Assembly (NCBI RefSeq): GCF_029873475.1
Contig: NZ_CP123499.1
Coordinates: forward strand, 1,302,001 to 1,366,000
Length of the DNA: 64,000 nt
Reading direction: 5' to 3'
From: Arsenophonus sp. aPb
GTDB taxonomy: Bacteria > Pseudomonadota > Gammaproteobacteria > Enterobacterales > Enterobacteriaceae
A model generated the notes under the pieces. The model saw only the letters and a list, made by a program, of their open reading frames with translations, did no database searches and had not been told where the DNA came from. The position numbers and the translations under genes are program-made. Position 1 is the stretch's first letter. Each line of letters opens with the position of its first letter. Positions 29,001 to 39,065 of this stretch are shown here, piece after piece.

Positions 29001-30058
29001 CGTTGCGTCTTCAACAACAGCTAGGCGATTTGTCTATCAATGTTGATACCCTACTTTCAACGCAAGGGATCACCGCCATCTTTGGTGTTTCCGGTGTTGG
29101 TAAAACATCCTTGATCAACTTAATAGGTGGGCTCACCAGACCCGATAAAGGACAAATTATCTTTAATGATCGCGTTTTAGTTGATACGGATAAAGGGCTA
29201 TTTGTACCAGCGGAAATGCGTAGAATGGGCTATGTTTTTCAAGATGCGCGCCTTTTTCCACATTATAGCGTCAAAGGTAATCTGCAATACGGTATGGCCA
29301 GAGCAATGCAATCACATTTTGATGATATTGTTCAGTTGCTAGGTATTGAAACATTATTGCCGCGCTTGCCTGCTATGTTGTCAGGTGGCGAAAAACAACG
29401 AGTTGCTATTGGCCGCGCATTATTAACCGCGCCTGAATTATTATTAATGGATGAGCCGTTGGCTTCGTTAGATTTACCTCGCAAAAGGGAGTTACTTCCC
29501 TATTTGGAAAAGTTATCGCAAGATATCCAAATTCCTATTCTCTATGTCAGTCATAATCTTGATGAAATAGTCCGGCTGGCTGATAATGTAATTGTTATGT
29601 CAGCGGGTAAAATTGAGGCTGTCGCGCCGTTAGCCGACATTTGGTCGAGTAGTATTTTACGCCCCTGGTTACAAGCTGATACATTAAGTAGTATCATAAA
29701 TGTTAAGGTAATCGAGCATCATACCCTTTATGCTATGACATCGGTGGCGATATCGGATCAAGTGTTGTGGCTTCCCCAATTGCAATTTCAATTAGGTGAA
29801 GTGGTTCGCATCCGTATCGATGCCGCAGACGTCTCTTTAACATTAAATAAACCAACACAAACGACTATTCGTAATATATTAAGAGCGAAAGTCGTCGAGT
29901 GCATTGATGAGTCAGAGCAAGTGGATGTTAAGTTAGCAATAGATAGCCACTTTATCTGGGCAAGGATCACGCGCTGGGCAAAAGAGGAATTAGAAATAAA
30001 GCCGGATAAATGGGTTTATGCCCAAGTTAAGAGCCTATCGCTAGCTCGTCGGCTTTAA
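28994..30058 (+). CDS. modC: Molybdate ABC transporter ATP-binding protein ModC
   Basis: 354 residues from the ATG at 28994, with GGGGG just upstream and overlapping the modB end. Walker A is GVSGVGKTS (about residues 31-39), the signature LSGGEKQRVAIGRALL, and Walker B LLLMDEPLASLD. The C-terminal TOBE/molybdopterin-binding domain (about 290-350) includes TIRNILRAKVVE. It powers molybdate uptake. In E. coli the same order modABC then ybhA is seen. No T-run terminator is evident downstream. Confidence 0.97.
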   Translation: MLALRLQQQLGDLSINVDTLLSTQGITAIFGVSGVGKTSLINLIGGLTRPDKGQIIFNDRVLVDTDKGLFVPAEMRRMGYVFQDARLFPHYSVKGNLQYGMARAMQSHFDDIVQLLGIETLLPRLPAMLSGGEKQRVAIGRALLTAPELLLMDEPLASLDLPRKRELLPYLEKLSQDIQIPILYVSHNLDEIVRLADNVIVMSAGKIEAVAPLADIWSSSILRPWLQADTLSSIINVKVIEHHTLYAMTSVAISDQVLWLPQLQFQLGEVVRIRIDAADVSLTLNKPTQTTIRNILRAKVVECIDESEQVDVKLAIDSHFIWARITRWAKEELEIKPDKWVYAQVKSLSLARRL

Positions 30059-30116
30059 ATCTGTTGATTAAGTGATGATTGTTAACAAAGGTTGTTGGCT
30101 AGTAGCATAAACAGCC

Positions 30117-30935
30117 TTATAGCACATATTTCTGTATCACTTCAGCAATTCCAGGTGCAGTATTTTGCTCGGTAATTATATCGGCATATTTTTTTACTTC
30201 ATCACAACTATTACCCATTGCAACGCCGAGACCAGCGGCAGTTAGCATGCTGACATCGTTGAAATTATCACCAAAAGCGATGACCTCTTGCATCGTTAAG
30301 CCTTGTGATTCGACCCAACGTTGTAAACGCACACCTTTACTGTTACCTTTTTTAGCAATATCAACTTGATCAAACCATGACCACTCGCAAGCCAGCTCCA
30401 GTTCTTGCTGAATAGTTTGGCTAAAAACGCGTAATTTCTCGATATCCGGCGTACAAGTGGCAAATTTCCAGATAGCGTTGACCTGTTGGATTGCCGTATT
30501 GAAATTATCAATTTTATGGATATTGGGGCGTTGATTTTCAGGTAATGAATCCGCCCATTTCAATGTTCGTTCGATAGCATCATTATGTTGTTGATATAGC
30601 ATAGCGTCATCAACATACATCAAGTGGTTGATATTAGTACCTTGTAAATGCGCAACCACTTTAGTCGCTTCTTCTGCCGATAAGGGATCCGATTCCACTA
30701 CTTTTTTAGTCTGATAGTCGTAGAGATAAGTCCCATTGCAACAAATTGCTGGGGTCTCTAAATCCAATGCTTGATAAAATGGATGAATAGCAACATGATG
30801 GCGACCGGTAGCAATAATAACTTTGATTCCTTGGCGACGAGCTTGGTTTATAGCGGCTAAAGATTGTGGCAAGATCTGCTTGTTAGGATCCAATAGAGTA
30901 CCATCAAGATCTAATGCGATGACGCGGTATGACAT
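30117..30935 (-). CDS. ybhA: HAD-family phosphatase YbhA (pyridoxal phosphate phosphatase)
   Basis: 272 residues, Cof-type HAD hydrolase. Motif I is ALDLDGTLL (about residues 7-15, nucleophile Asp), motif II ATGRH, and motif IV GDNFNDVSML. It matches E. coli YbhA along its length (HHVAIHPFYQALDLETPAIC), known to dephosphorylate pyridoxal 5-phosphate and some sugar phosphates. GAGG lies seven bases before the ATG. It is convergent with modC, as in E. coli, where pgl follows directly; here a small insertion intervenes. Confidence 0.92.
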   Translation of the reverse strand: MSYRVIALDLDGTLLDPNKQILPQSLAAINQARRQGIKVIIATGRHHVAIHPFYQALDLETPAICCNGTYLYDYQTKKVVESDPLSAEEATKVVAHLQGTNINHLMYVDDAMLYQQHNDAIERTLKWADSLPENQRPNIHKIDNFNTAIQQVNAIWKFATCTPDIEKLRVFSQTIQQELELACEWSWFDQVDIAKKGNSKGVRLQRWVESQGLTMQEVIAFGDNFNDVSMLTAAGLGVAMGNSCDEVKKYADIITEQNTAPGIAEVIQKYVL

Positions 30936-31762
30936 AAATCAGCCTCATTAAACAGATTAAATAGCGATTTAGCATTCAATCTATACAGTAATTTTAAAAA
31001 GTACAATTTAGTGAATTATTTATCTTAATTGTTCAAACCGATAAATTTTTCTAGCACTAATCATATCGGATAATAGTCGTTAACTAAACCCGTAAAAATA
31101 AATAATTACCCTAATAGATGATAAACTAGCGACATAACTCAATATCAATAATCAGCTAAATTTTTAGCCTGGCGGGTTATTAACAAGTTGTTATATGGGA
31201 AATAAGATTTAAATCAATATAATTGACAAGTAGAAGTTAATAAATTGCTATTTTTATTGATTTAATGTCAATATGATTGATTTTAAATCGATATCTATAA
31301 CCATTTTTAACACTAAGTGCTGCTTTAGGAATAGCATCTTTTAATATTGGTCTTTAAAATTATTATGATAATTAATGTTAATTTTTAGCTGTTTTTTTCG
31401 TTAGATTATAAATTGCAGCTTAACATTATTATGTTTTATCGCCAGCGATTATTTGTAAATTGCAGTGTTTATTATTGTTAACTATAACGCTAAAATAATT
31501 TAGCTAACATGAGATGAAATTATATTTCTAATTTATTCAATATTTTATTTTTTATTAGCTGGTCACTGTTTTTCATAGAAAATCTAATATATTAATTTTT
31601 TATTTTCTTTATATTTAAATGAAATATTTTTTTAAGCAAAAAATAGATTAATTAAATTGATATTTGATTTTTATCTGCATAATAATTAACTCTGCTGTAA
31701 GTGATGTTATATAAAAATATTCTCAATTGATAAAAATAGAAACTATTTACGGGATGAATTAA
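30936..31762. other. Long AT-rich gene-free stretch upstream of the AA10 gene
   Basis: 827 bases with no credible reading frame, strikingly rich in A and T, even against this genome. It marks the left border of the segment inserted between ybhA and pgl relative to E. coli. I found no repeats, transposase relic or tRNA fragment that would explain the insertion. Confidence 0.6.
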
Positions 31763-32362
31763 ATGAAAAGTAAATTATTATTAGCGCCGTTGGCACTAAT
31801 CTGTGCTGCTAATGTAGCCGTGGCCAATGTTAAGCCTGAACCACAACATGGTTTTATTTTTGCACCTAAAAGCCGAGCAGTGCTATGTTGGATACATGAA
31901 AATAGCAACTGTGGTGCTGTTGAATATGATCCTATGTCGATTGAAGGGCCAAAAGGTTTTCCGCAAAGCGGTCCTCGTGATGGTAAGATAGCCAGTGGTG
32001 ATAACTCATTATTTTATAAACTCAATGAACAGAGCGTGGATCGTTGGAAGAAAGTACCACTGACTTCTGGTAAAAACACCTTTCATTGGACTTTAACCCA
32101 ACCACATAAAACGCAAAAATGGGAGTTTTTTATTACTAAGCAGGATTGGAATCCTAATGCACCACTAACTCGTGCCTCTTTTGATTTAAAACCGTTCTGT
32201 GAGCGTTTTGACGGCGGTGCATATCCGGATAAAGATCAACTTTATTTTGATTGCAATGTTCCGCAACGCACCGGTTATCAGGTTATTTTAGGTGTTTGGT
32301 CAATTGCTGACACCGCAAATGCTTTTTATCAAGTTGTTGATGTGGATATGAAAGCTAAATAA
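31763..32362 (+). CDS. Secreted AA10 chitin-binding protein (LPMO-like, CBP21 type)
   Basis: 199 residues. After a signal peptide it matches Serratia CBP21 throughout: HGFIFAPKSRAVLC, AVEYDPMSIEGPKGFPQSGP, LTRASFDLKPFC, IADTANAFYQVVDV. The AA10 copper brace needs the mature N-terminal His plus a second His; these are H29 and H115, and the axial Phe is F188. Chitin-contact residues Y55, D183 and N186 are kept. The likely signal peptidase site (AVA before NV) leaves seven residues before H29, so copper binding may be affected. Such proteins bind or cleave chitin, plausible for an arthropod-associated bacterium. A terminator follows. Confidence 0.93.
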   Translation: MKSKLLLAPLALICAANVAVANVKPEPQHGFIFAPKSRAVLCWIHENSNCGAVEYDPMSIEGPKGFPQSGPRDGKIASGDNSLFYKLNEQSVDRWKKVPLTSGKNTFHWTLTQPHKTQKWEFFITKQDWNPNAPLTRASFDLKPFCERFDGGAYPDKDQLYFDCNVPQRTGYQVILGVWSIADTANAFYQVVDVDMKAK

Positions 32363-32460
32363 TATTAATAACAATTTTTCAGCAAGTAAATTAACCAACA
32401 TGATAAATTTAAATTAGATTGGTAGACATTTATATAAGGCTATTTTTATTGTTATCAAAT

Positions 32461-32491
32461 GCTAGCTATTTCTATTTAGCTAGCTTTTATT
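32461..32491 (+). terminator. Terminator of the AA10 gene
   Basis: Perfect eight-base arms GCTAGCTA and TAGCTAGC around an eight-base loop, followed by TTTTATT, about 100 bases after the stop codon. Confidence 0.7.
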
Positions 32492-32568
32492 AAATAATTA
32501 TCTGTAATAGCAAGTTTATTACTAACTAATAATCGTCATTAATAATTTTCATTAACTGGAATATTTCG

Positions 32569-33135
32569 TCATTCCTCATGTTGGATAATTTTTTGCCAAA
32601 TATTGGCAACATGATGCACTTGGTAAAGCGCACAATTGAGTGCATTATCTCGCGCTTGATCAATGGACAGATCATTTTGTACATTAACGCCAAGATTAAT
32701 TCCCATATCGATAATAGTATGAACATCACGATCATTGCCGACATGCCAAAAAGGAGTTAATTGTGATCTCTCATAAGCGCCTCTTAAGACAAAATTAGCG
32801 CTTTTCCCCCAGACTTTCAAACAATCCATCCGTTCTTGGGCATTTTCTCGCGCCCAAAAATGTAATTCACGCAGGACATTATCAATAAGTGGTAAACTTT
32901 TTTTGGCAATCGTTGCGCGAGCTTCATTGGATTGGCATAACCACCACTTTATGGTTTCACCATTGACGGTACCACCGGCAGACATTGATGAAGAGAGATC
33001 GACAGCTTGATAAAAGGCAGCGCCTGTTTCACCTGTCGCTGGATTAAAAAAAACCGCACCGATTGCTACAATGGCAGCACAACTGCCCATGCCCATGGTT
33101 TCTAAGTCAACCATTAAATTTTCGCGGGGTTTCAT
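32569..33135 (-). CDS. Degenerate phage-type 3'-5' exonuclease
   Basis: 188 residues resembling the short exonuclease VIII / Rv2179c-like DEDDh exonucleases of phages and prophages: MVDLETMGMG at the N-terminus keeps the first Asp and Glu (D10, E12), and VWGKSANFVLRGAYERSQL and NDRDVHTIIDMG follow. Family members normally have FDN in the second motif and HNALDDA in the last; here these read NF then VL, and DNALNCA, so the second and last catalytic Asp and the His are missing. The frame is intact with AAGGA before the ATG. It is probably inactive or repurposed. No other phage genes surround it. Confidence 0.72.
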   Translation of the reverse strand: MKPRENLMVDLETMGMGSCAAIVAIGAVFFNPATGETGAAFYQAVDLSSSMSAGGTVNGETIKWWLCQSNEARATIAKKSLPLIDNVLRELHFWARENAQERMDCLKVWGKSANFVLRGAYERSQLTPFWHVGNDRDVHTIIDMGINLGVNVQNDLSIDQARDNALNCALYQVHHVANIWQKIIQHEE

Positions 33136-33748
33136 TATTATTCCTTAATTTTCTATTAACACTTTACTGTGTCAATCTACTCGTCCTAATATTTACGGTT
33201 TATTATTTTTAAATTTAGCTCACGACTTGTTGATTTTATTTATTACTAACAATAATTATATAAAATGGAAAAAAATCGATACAGAGAACTGGATCAAATA
33301 AAGTTAGCTTATATGTTGCTTATATTAAAAAATAATGTGAAATTTATATTAAATTTTCATTCTCCTCTGTATTGATTAGTGTTATTGCGATTTTAGTAAA
33401 AAATCTTTATTAACAAAAATAAAGAGTTTATATATTTATATAATATTATTATTTTACTTTTTAACAACAGGTTTTTTATAGGGTTTAATTTAATTTTTTA
33501 TCATCTGAATACTAAATTTATTTGAATAAGGCTATATTCAACGGCGATTGTCGGTTGGCTAATTATTATCGCTAAACATAACCTTTAATTGCACTGTGAT
33601 ATTAATAAAAACACTCCACATACTGATATCAATTGGCTGAACAATAAATTTTTTTATTAACCTTTATACTATTTGGGTGATTATCTGCTATCAAATCAGA
33701 TATGATAACGGAGGCTATTTTATCGGATAATTTCTGAGGAGTTAATCA
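33136..33748. other. AT-rich intergenic region between the exonuclease gene and pgl
   Basis: 613 bases without a supported gene. It forms the right border of the inserted segment and should carry promoters for both divergent neighbours. No inverted repeat or operator of note was seen by eye. Confidence 0.55.
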
Positions 33749-34741
33749 ATGAAACAGGTAGTGTATGTTGCCAGTCCAGAAAGCAAACAAATTCATGTTT
33801 GGGCAATGGATAAAAAGGGGAAACTGACATTATTGCAACAATTGACATTACCCGGTGAAGTACAACCGATGCAGATAAGTCCTGATGGTCGTCACCTTTA
33901 TGTTGGTATTCGCCCTGATTTTGCCATTATTACTTACCTTATTTCAGCCGAAGGAAAACTCAGCCAACAGGCCATTACCGCTATTCCTGCCACACCAACC
34001 CATATTGAAATTGACAAGCTCGGTCGTTGGCTATTTATTCCCTCCTATCACCAAGGAAATTTAGTGGTGTTGCCCATTAATCAACAGGGGAGCGCGCAGC
34101 CTGCAATTCAAGTTATTGGCGATTTAAAACATCCCCATGCATCGGGAGTAAGTTTTGACAATTCACGCTTGTTTGTCCCGTGTTTAGGCGAAGATCATAT
34201 TCGCATTTATGCAATTGATGACAATGGCCACTTAACCGAACAGGTTGCTGATCGGATTACGACTAACCAAGGCGCAGGGCCACGTCATTTAGCATTTGCA
34301 CCCAACCAGAACGCTTTTTATTGCTTAAATGAGTTAGATGCCACAATTAATGTTTATTCAGCATGTGAACCTTATCAGCAAAGGCAAAATTGTGACATTC
34401 TACCTGCCGGATCGAAATATAAACCCTGGGCTGCGGATATCCATATTACGCCAGATGGCTGTCATCTTTATGCAAGTGAACGCTCTGCCAGTATTATTCG
34501 TCATTTTCAAGTGACAGCAGAGGGATTAGTATTATCGCCAATGAAGACTTATGCAACCGAAACTCAACCGCGTGGCTTTAATATTGATCAAACGGGCCAT
34601 TTTTTGCTAGCCGTGGGTCAAAAGTCTGATCACATTGCTGTGTATAAAATAGATGCGCTGACAGGTGCGCTACAAACATTAGCGCGTTATCCGGTTGGTA
34701 AAGGGCCGATGTGGATCACGACCCATTTGATTAAAGACTAA
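33749..34741 (+). CDS. pgl: 6-phosphogluconolactonase Pgl
   Basis: 330 residues, the seven-bladed propeller lactonase type (YbhE). It starts MKQVVYVASPESKQIHVW and carries QPMQISPDGRHLYVG, GAGPRHLAFAPN, WAADIHITPDG and TETQPRGFNID, all matching E. coli Pgl. It hydrolyses 6-phosphogluconolactone in the oxidative pentose phosphate pathway. GAGGAG lies eight bases upstream of the ATG. It ends 12 bases from the convergent bioA with no terminator between. Confidence 0.96.
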   Translation: MKQVVYVASPESKQIHVWAMDKKGKLTLLQQLTLPGEVQPMQISPDGRHLYVGIRPDFAIITYLISAEGKLSQQAITAIPATPTHIEIDKLGRWLFIPSYHQGNLVVLPINQQGSAQPAIQVIGDLKHPHASGVSFDNSRLFVPCLGEDHIRIYAIDDNGHLTEQVADRITTNQGAGPRHLAFAPNQNAFYCLNELDATINVYSACEPYQQRQNCDILPAGSKYKPWAADIHITPDGCHLYASERSASIIRHFQVTAEGLVLSPMKTYATETQPRGFNIDQTGHFLLAVGQKSDHIAVYKIDALTGALQTLARYPVGKGPMWITTHLIKD

Positions 34742-34753
34742 ACTATTTTTAAT

Positions 34754-36028
34754 TTACAGTTTGATAACTATTTTTTTTATCGCTTCGGTTAACTTAGTTA
34801 GTTGCACAGCGGTAATGATATAAGGCGGCATCAGATAAATTAATTTACCAAATGGCCGGATCCAGACCCCTTCAGCCACAAAATGACGTTGTAATTCAGG
34901 CACATTGACGGGGTTTTTCATTTCAACAACGCCAATTGCGCCTAACACTCGCACGTCAGCAACTTGGGGTTGATCTCGTAGTGGAAAGAGTTCAGCCATC
35001 AATTGCGTTTCAATGTCCTTCACCCATTTTTGCCATGGGCTATTTCTTAATAATGTTATGCTCGCATCGGCGATCGCGCAGGCTAATGGATTGCCCATAA
35101 AAGTGGGTCCATGCATAAAACAGCCCGCTTTGCCTTGGCTAATGGTATCTGCAATATGGCGGCTGGTTAAAGTGGCTGACAGAGTGACATAACCACCGGT
35201 TAGTGCTTTACCTAAACACAAAATATCTGGCGTAATGGCGCTATGCTGACAAGCAAACAATTTGCCAGTACGGCCAAAGCCAGTGGCTATCTCATCGGCA
35301 ATCAGCAAAATATCATAGTGATCGCATAATTCTCTTACGGCTGTCAGATAATTAGGATGATAAATTCGCATACCACCGGCACCTTGAACTATCGGCTCAA
35401 TGATAATGGCAGCAATTTTGCCAGCTTGTTCGGTTAACTTTTTTTGTAATGGGATCAAATCGTCGGCTTGCCACTGTTGATAAAAACCGCATTGTGGTGC
35501 TTGAACAAAAAAATGGGTTGGCAGATAACCTCGATAAAGGCTATGCATTGAGTTTTCAGGATCACAAACTGACATAGCACCAAAGGTATCACCATGATAT
35601 CCCCTTTGTAAGGCAATAAACTGGTGGCGTGTTTCCCCTCGTGCCTGCCAATATTGTAATGCCATTTTTAATGCTACCTCTACAGCTACTGAGCCGGAGT
35701 CAGCCAGAAAAATACACTCTAATCTATCATCAGTTATATCAATTAATTGTCGGCACAAAGCAGTTGCTGCCGGATGCGTGATGCCGCCAAACATAACATG
35801 GGACATTTTTGTTAATTGCTGAGAAGCGGCTTGGTTGAGTACGGGATGATTATAGCCGTGAATAGTGGCCCACCAAGAAGCCATACCATCAATCAATTTT
35901 CTGCCATCGGCTAATTCAAGTTCGACACCTGAGGCGCTCACGATAGGATAAGCCGGTATTGGTTGAGTCATTGAAGTGTATGGATGCCAAATATGTTTAG
36001 CATCAAAATTAATATCGTCTTGTTTCAT
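34754..36028 (-). CDS. bioA: Adenosylmethionine-8-amino-7-oxononanoate aminotransferase BioA
   Basis: 424 residues, class III aminotransferase. It keeps HIWHPYTSM near the start, [16 protein letters not shown], the PLP Asp region [16 protein letters not shown] and the Schiff-base Lys in [10 protein letters not shown]. It makes 7,8-diaminopelargonate using S-adenosylmethionine as amino donor. It diverges from bioBFCD across a short region containing a BirA-type operator. The ribosome site is weak. Full length. Confidence 0.97.
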   Translation of the reverse strand: MKQDDINFDAKHIWHPYTSMTQPIPAYPIVSASGVELELADGRKLIDGMASWWATIHGYNHPVLNQAASQQLTKMSHVMFGGITHPAATALCRQLIDITDDRLECIFLADSGSVAVEVALKMALQYWQARGETRHQFIALQRGYHGDTFGAMSVCDPENSMHSLYRGYLPTHFFVQAPQCGFYQQWQADDLIPLQKKLTEQAGKIAAIIIEPIVQGAGGMRIYHPNYLTAVRELCDHYDILLIADEIATGFGRTGKLFACQHSAITPDILCLGKALTGGYVTLSATLTSRHIADTISQGKAGCFMHGPTFMGNPLACAIADASITLLRNSPWQKWVKDIETQLMAELFPLRDQPQVADVRVLGAIGVVEMKNPVNVPELQRHFVAEGVWIRPFGKLIYLMPPYIITAVQLTKLTEAIKKIVIKL

Positions 36029-36036
36029 TATGTTTG

Positions 36037-36065
36037 GTCAACTAATTTTATTTATTTTAGTTGAC
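36037..36065. promoter_or_regulatory. BirA-type biotin operator between bioA and bioB
   Basis: Perfect nine-base inverted repeat GTCAACTAA-N11-TTAGTTGAC. BirA operators are known as TTGTAAACC-type inverted repeats in the divergent bioA/bioB promoter region; half sites here share the GTnAAC core. A single site here could repress both arms when biotin is plentiful. birA itself is not in the window. Confidence 0.75.
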
Positions 36066-36125
36066 ATGATAACGCGGTTATTTAAACTGGCAACACTTTT
36101 TGTTTCAAGAGAGAGAATGGTGAAG

Positions 36126-37157
36126 ATGGAAAAACCATGGACGCTTAACCAGGCACAAGCATTATTTGATTTACCTTTTTTTGAATTACTTTTTCAAGCT
36201 CAGCAAGTTCATCGTCTACATTTTGATCCGCAACAGATCCAGATTAGTACTTTACTCTCAATTAAAACCGGTGCCTGCCCGGAAGATTGCAAATATTGCC
36301 CACAAAGTGCTCGCTATAAGACGGGATTAAAAGCTGAGCGACTGTTAGAAGTCAAACAAGTGATCGAATCGGCTAAGCAAGCCAAACAAGCCGGTTCAAC
36401 ACGTTTTTGTATGGGCGCGGCCTGGCGAAATCCCCATGAACGCGATATGCCTTATCTAGAAACTATGGTGAAAGAAGTCAAAGCATTAGGCTTGGAAACT
36501 TGTATGACGCTGGGTAAGTTAAATGACCAGCAAGCGCAGCGCCTAGCAGATGCAGGACTGGATTATTACAATCACAATTTAGACACTTCACCCGAGTTTT
36601 ATGGTTCGATTATTACCACTCGAACCTATCAGGATCGGCTTGATACGATTGATACCGTTCGCCAGGCAGGCATGAAGGTATGCTCTGGTGGTATTGTCGG
36701 CTTAGGTGAAAAGGTGACTGATCGGGCAGCGCTATTAGTTCAATTAGCTAATTTACCGCAGGTTCCCGAAAGTGTGCCAATTAATATGCTAATAAAAATA
36801 AAAGGCACCCCCCTTGAAGACAATGAAGATGTCGATGCCTTTGATTTTATTCGTACCATAGCTGTTGCCCGTATTATGATGCCAACCTCTTTTGTCCGGC
36901 TCTCTGCTGGCCGTGAACAGATGAATGAACAGATGCAAGCACTCTGTTTTATGGCTGGGGCGAACTCTCTCTTCTATGGTTGTAAGTTATTAACGGCCGC
37001 TAATCCTAAACAAGATAAAGATCAACAACTTTTCCGCAAACTAAATATTAATCCACAAGCCACTGAAACCGCATTGACCCATCAGCAGCAAATAGAGCGG
37101 CTGCAAGAAGTTATGCAGCAGGTGGATACAGTCCAATTTTATAACGCGGCGCTATAA
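36126..37157 (+). CDS. bioB: Biotin synthase BioB
   Basis: About 343 residues from the ATG at 36126 ([10 protein letters not shown]), aligned with the E. coli start; an ATG at 36117 is an alternative, and the frame further upstream crosses the operator. The radical-SAM cluster motif is CPEDCKYC; the [2Fe-2S] ligands lie in FCMGAAW, ETCMTL and [12 protein letters not shown]. It inserts sulfur into dethiobiotin. The final bases overlap the bioF ATG (TAATG). It is first in bioBFCD. Confidence 0.97.
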   Translation: MEKPWTLNQAQALFDLPFFELLFQAQQVHRLHFDPQQIQISTLLSIKTGACPEDCKYCPQSARYKTGLKAERLLEVKQVIESAKQAKQAGSTRFCMGAAWRNPHERDMPYLETMVKEVKALGLETCMTLGKLNDQQAQRLADAGLDYYNHNLDTSPEFYGSIITTRTYQDRLDTIDTVRQAGMKVCSGGIVGLGEKVTDRAALLVQLANLPQVPESVPINMLIKIKGTPLEDNEDVDAFDFIRTIAVARIMMPTSFVRLSAGREQMNEQMQALCFMAGANSLFYGCKLLTAANPKQDKDQQLFRKLNINPQATETALTHQQQIERLQEVMQQVDTVQFYNAAL

Positions 37158-38323
37158 TGAATTGGTCAACATTTTTAGCTCATCAACTGGATATGCGCAA
37201 GCAGCAAGCATTGTGGCGGCAACGGCAAATTATTAAAAAAAATGATGCACGTACCCTAATCTTTGATCAACAACAGTATGTTAATTTTTCCAGTAATGAT
37301 TATCTGGGTTTAAGCCAGCATTCGGCCATAATTAAAGCCTGGCAAACAGGATTAAGCCAATATGGGGCAGGTAGTGGTAGCTCTGGTCATGTTATCGGTT
37401 ATCGTTGCGCCCATGCCCAATTGGAGCTACAACTGGCTGATTGGTTAGGTTACTCTCGTGCTTTGTTATTTATTTCCGGCTATGCGGTAAATCAAAGTGT
37501 GATCATGGCCTTAATGAACAAAAATGATCGTATTGTGGCTGACAAGCTTAGTCATGCATCCATTCTGGAAGCAGCCATGATGTCACCAGCCACATTACAA
37601 CGTTTTGCCCACAATCAACCGGACGCTTTACAGCAACTTTTGGCGGTCAATCATACGGGTAAAACACTGGTTGTCACTGAAGGCGTATTTAGTATGGATG
37701 GCGATAGAGCCCCGTTAGGCCAATTGCAAGCTTCAGCGAGGCAAGCGCAGGCATGGTTATTAGTGGATGATGCCCATGGTATTGGTGTTAGCGGCGATGA
37801 AGGTAGAGGGAGTTGTTATCTGCATAAGGTAAAGCCTGAACTGCTGGTGGTAACCTTTGGTAAAGCGTTTGGCCTTAGTGGGGCCGCATTGCTTTGTGAT
37901 GAAAACACCGCTGACTATTTTCTACAATATGCCCGTCATTTGATTTATAGTACTTCAATGCCACCAGCTCAAGCGGTCGCGTTAGCTGAGGCGGTTAGGC
38001 AAATTCGTCAGGCTGATGAATCAAGAGCCAATTTGCAGCGCAACATTGACTATTTTCGCCAATTAGCCAATTACTATAATTTGCCATTATTAAATTCCCC
38101 GAGTGCCATTCAGCCACTGATTATTGGTAGTAACCAACGTTGTTTACATTTATCGCATTTTTTACGTCAGCGAGGATTTTGGGTGCAAGCTATTCGGCCG
38201 CCAACGGTGCCGCCGGGTAGTGCAAGATTAAGGATCACATTGACGGCTAATCATCAATTAGCCGATATTGCACAGTTAATGGAAACGTTAAATGAATTTT
38301 TTAACAACCATGCCGATAAATAA
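37157..38323 (+). CDS. bioF: 8-amino-7-oxononanoate synthase BioF
   Basis: 388 residues, PLP alpha-oxoamine synthase. It shows [36 protein letters not shown] and the PLP Lys in [13 protein letters not shown]. It condenses pimeloyl thioester with alanine. The start overlaps the bioB stop, and the end overlaps bioC, so the operon is tightly coupled. Length is normal. Confidence 0.97.
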   Translation: MNWSTFLAHQLDMRKQQALWRQRQIIKKNDARTLIFDQQQYVNFSSNDYLGLSQHSAIIKAWQTGLSQYGAGSGSSGHVIGYRCAHAQLELQLADWLGYSRALLFISGYAVNQSVIMALMNKNDRIVADKLSHASILEAAMMSPATLQRFAHNQPDALQQLLAVNHTGKTLVVTEGVFSMDGDRAPLGQLQASARQAQAWLLVDDAHGIGVSGDEGRGSCYLHKVKPELLVVTFGKAFGLSGAALLCDENTADYFLQYARHLIYSTSMPPAQAVALAEAVRQIRQADESRANLQRNIDYFRQLANYYNLPLLNSPSAIQPLIIGSNQRCLHLSHFLRQRGFWVQAIRPPTVPPGSARLRITLTANHQLADIAQLMETLNEFFNNHADK

Positions 38324-39065
38324 GCAAGCAATTGCGCATGCTTTTGGGCGAGCGGCTAAAAATTACGATAATATTGCGTTATTTCAACAGCAAAGCGGTC
38401 AACATCTGTTTGATTGCTTATCTGAGATGCCAGGTAACATGATTCTGGATGCTGGCTGTGGTACCGGCTATTTCAGTAAGCAGTGGCAATTAGCAGGAAA
38501 ACAGGTTATTGCGCTTGATCTATCTGGATCGATGTTAGCAATCGCACAACAAAAGCAAGTGGCTAAAAGTTATATCCAGGCCGACATGGAGTGTTTACCA
38601 CTAGCCGATGAAAGTGTCGATCTCTGTTTTAGTCATCTTGCTATCCAGTGGTGTAGTAACTTATATACCCCATTAAGTGAGTTATATCGTATCACTAAAA
38701 AGGGAGGGATAGTTGCTTTTTCTACTTTAGTCGATGGCTCATTACAAGAGTTACAACAGTGTTGGCAAAAAGTTGATAATAACCGACACATTAATTCTTT
38801 TATGACTTTTGCACAAGTTAAGCGGACTTGTCATGGTTGGCGGCATAGTTTAGAACAACGATCTTGGCATGTAACTTATCCTTCATTTGCTTGTTTACTT
38901 CAATCTCTCAAGGGGATTGGCGCGACTTATCTAATTGATGGTCGTCAGCAGCAGGGTCTAATGACAAAAAATCATTTAGCTAAACTCCTTGATCATTATC
39001 CTCATGTCGATGAGCAATTCCCATTAACTTATCAACTTGTTTACGGAATGTTATATCGTGAATAA
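38292..39065 (+). CDS. bioC: Malonyl-ACP O-methyltransferase BioC
   Basis: 257 residues from the ATG at 38292, which has GGAA seven bases upstream; the ATG at 38310 ([16 protein letters not shown]) aligns better with E. coli BioC. The SAM-binding motif I is [11 protein letters not shown] and motif [12 protein letters not shown]. It methylates malonyl-ACP to start pimeloyl synthesis. A conserved [10 protein letters not shown] lies near residue 205. It overlaps both bioF and bioD. The partner esterase bioH is not in the window. Confidence 0.94.
   Translation: MNFLTTMPINKQAIAHAFGRAAKNYDNIALFQQQSGQHLFDCLSEMPGNMILDAGCGTGYFSKQWQLAGKQVIALDLSGSMLAIAQQKQVAKSYIQADMECLPLADESVDLCFSHLAIQWCSNLYTPLSELYRITKKGGIVAFSTLVDGSLQELQQCWQKVDNNRHINSFMTFAQVKRTCHGWRHSLEQRSWHVTYPSFACLLQSLKGIGATYLIDGRQQQGLMTKNHLAKLLDHYPHVDEQFPLTYQLVYGMLYRE

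Noticed and set aside
32569..33135. Resident prophage around the exonuclease gene
   Set aside because: No other phage genes, integrase or attachment repeats are seen within several kilobases; pgl and ybhA flank it.
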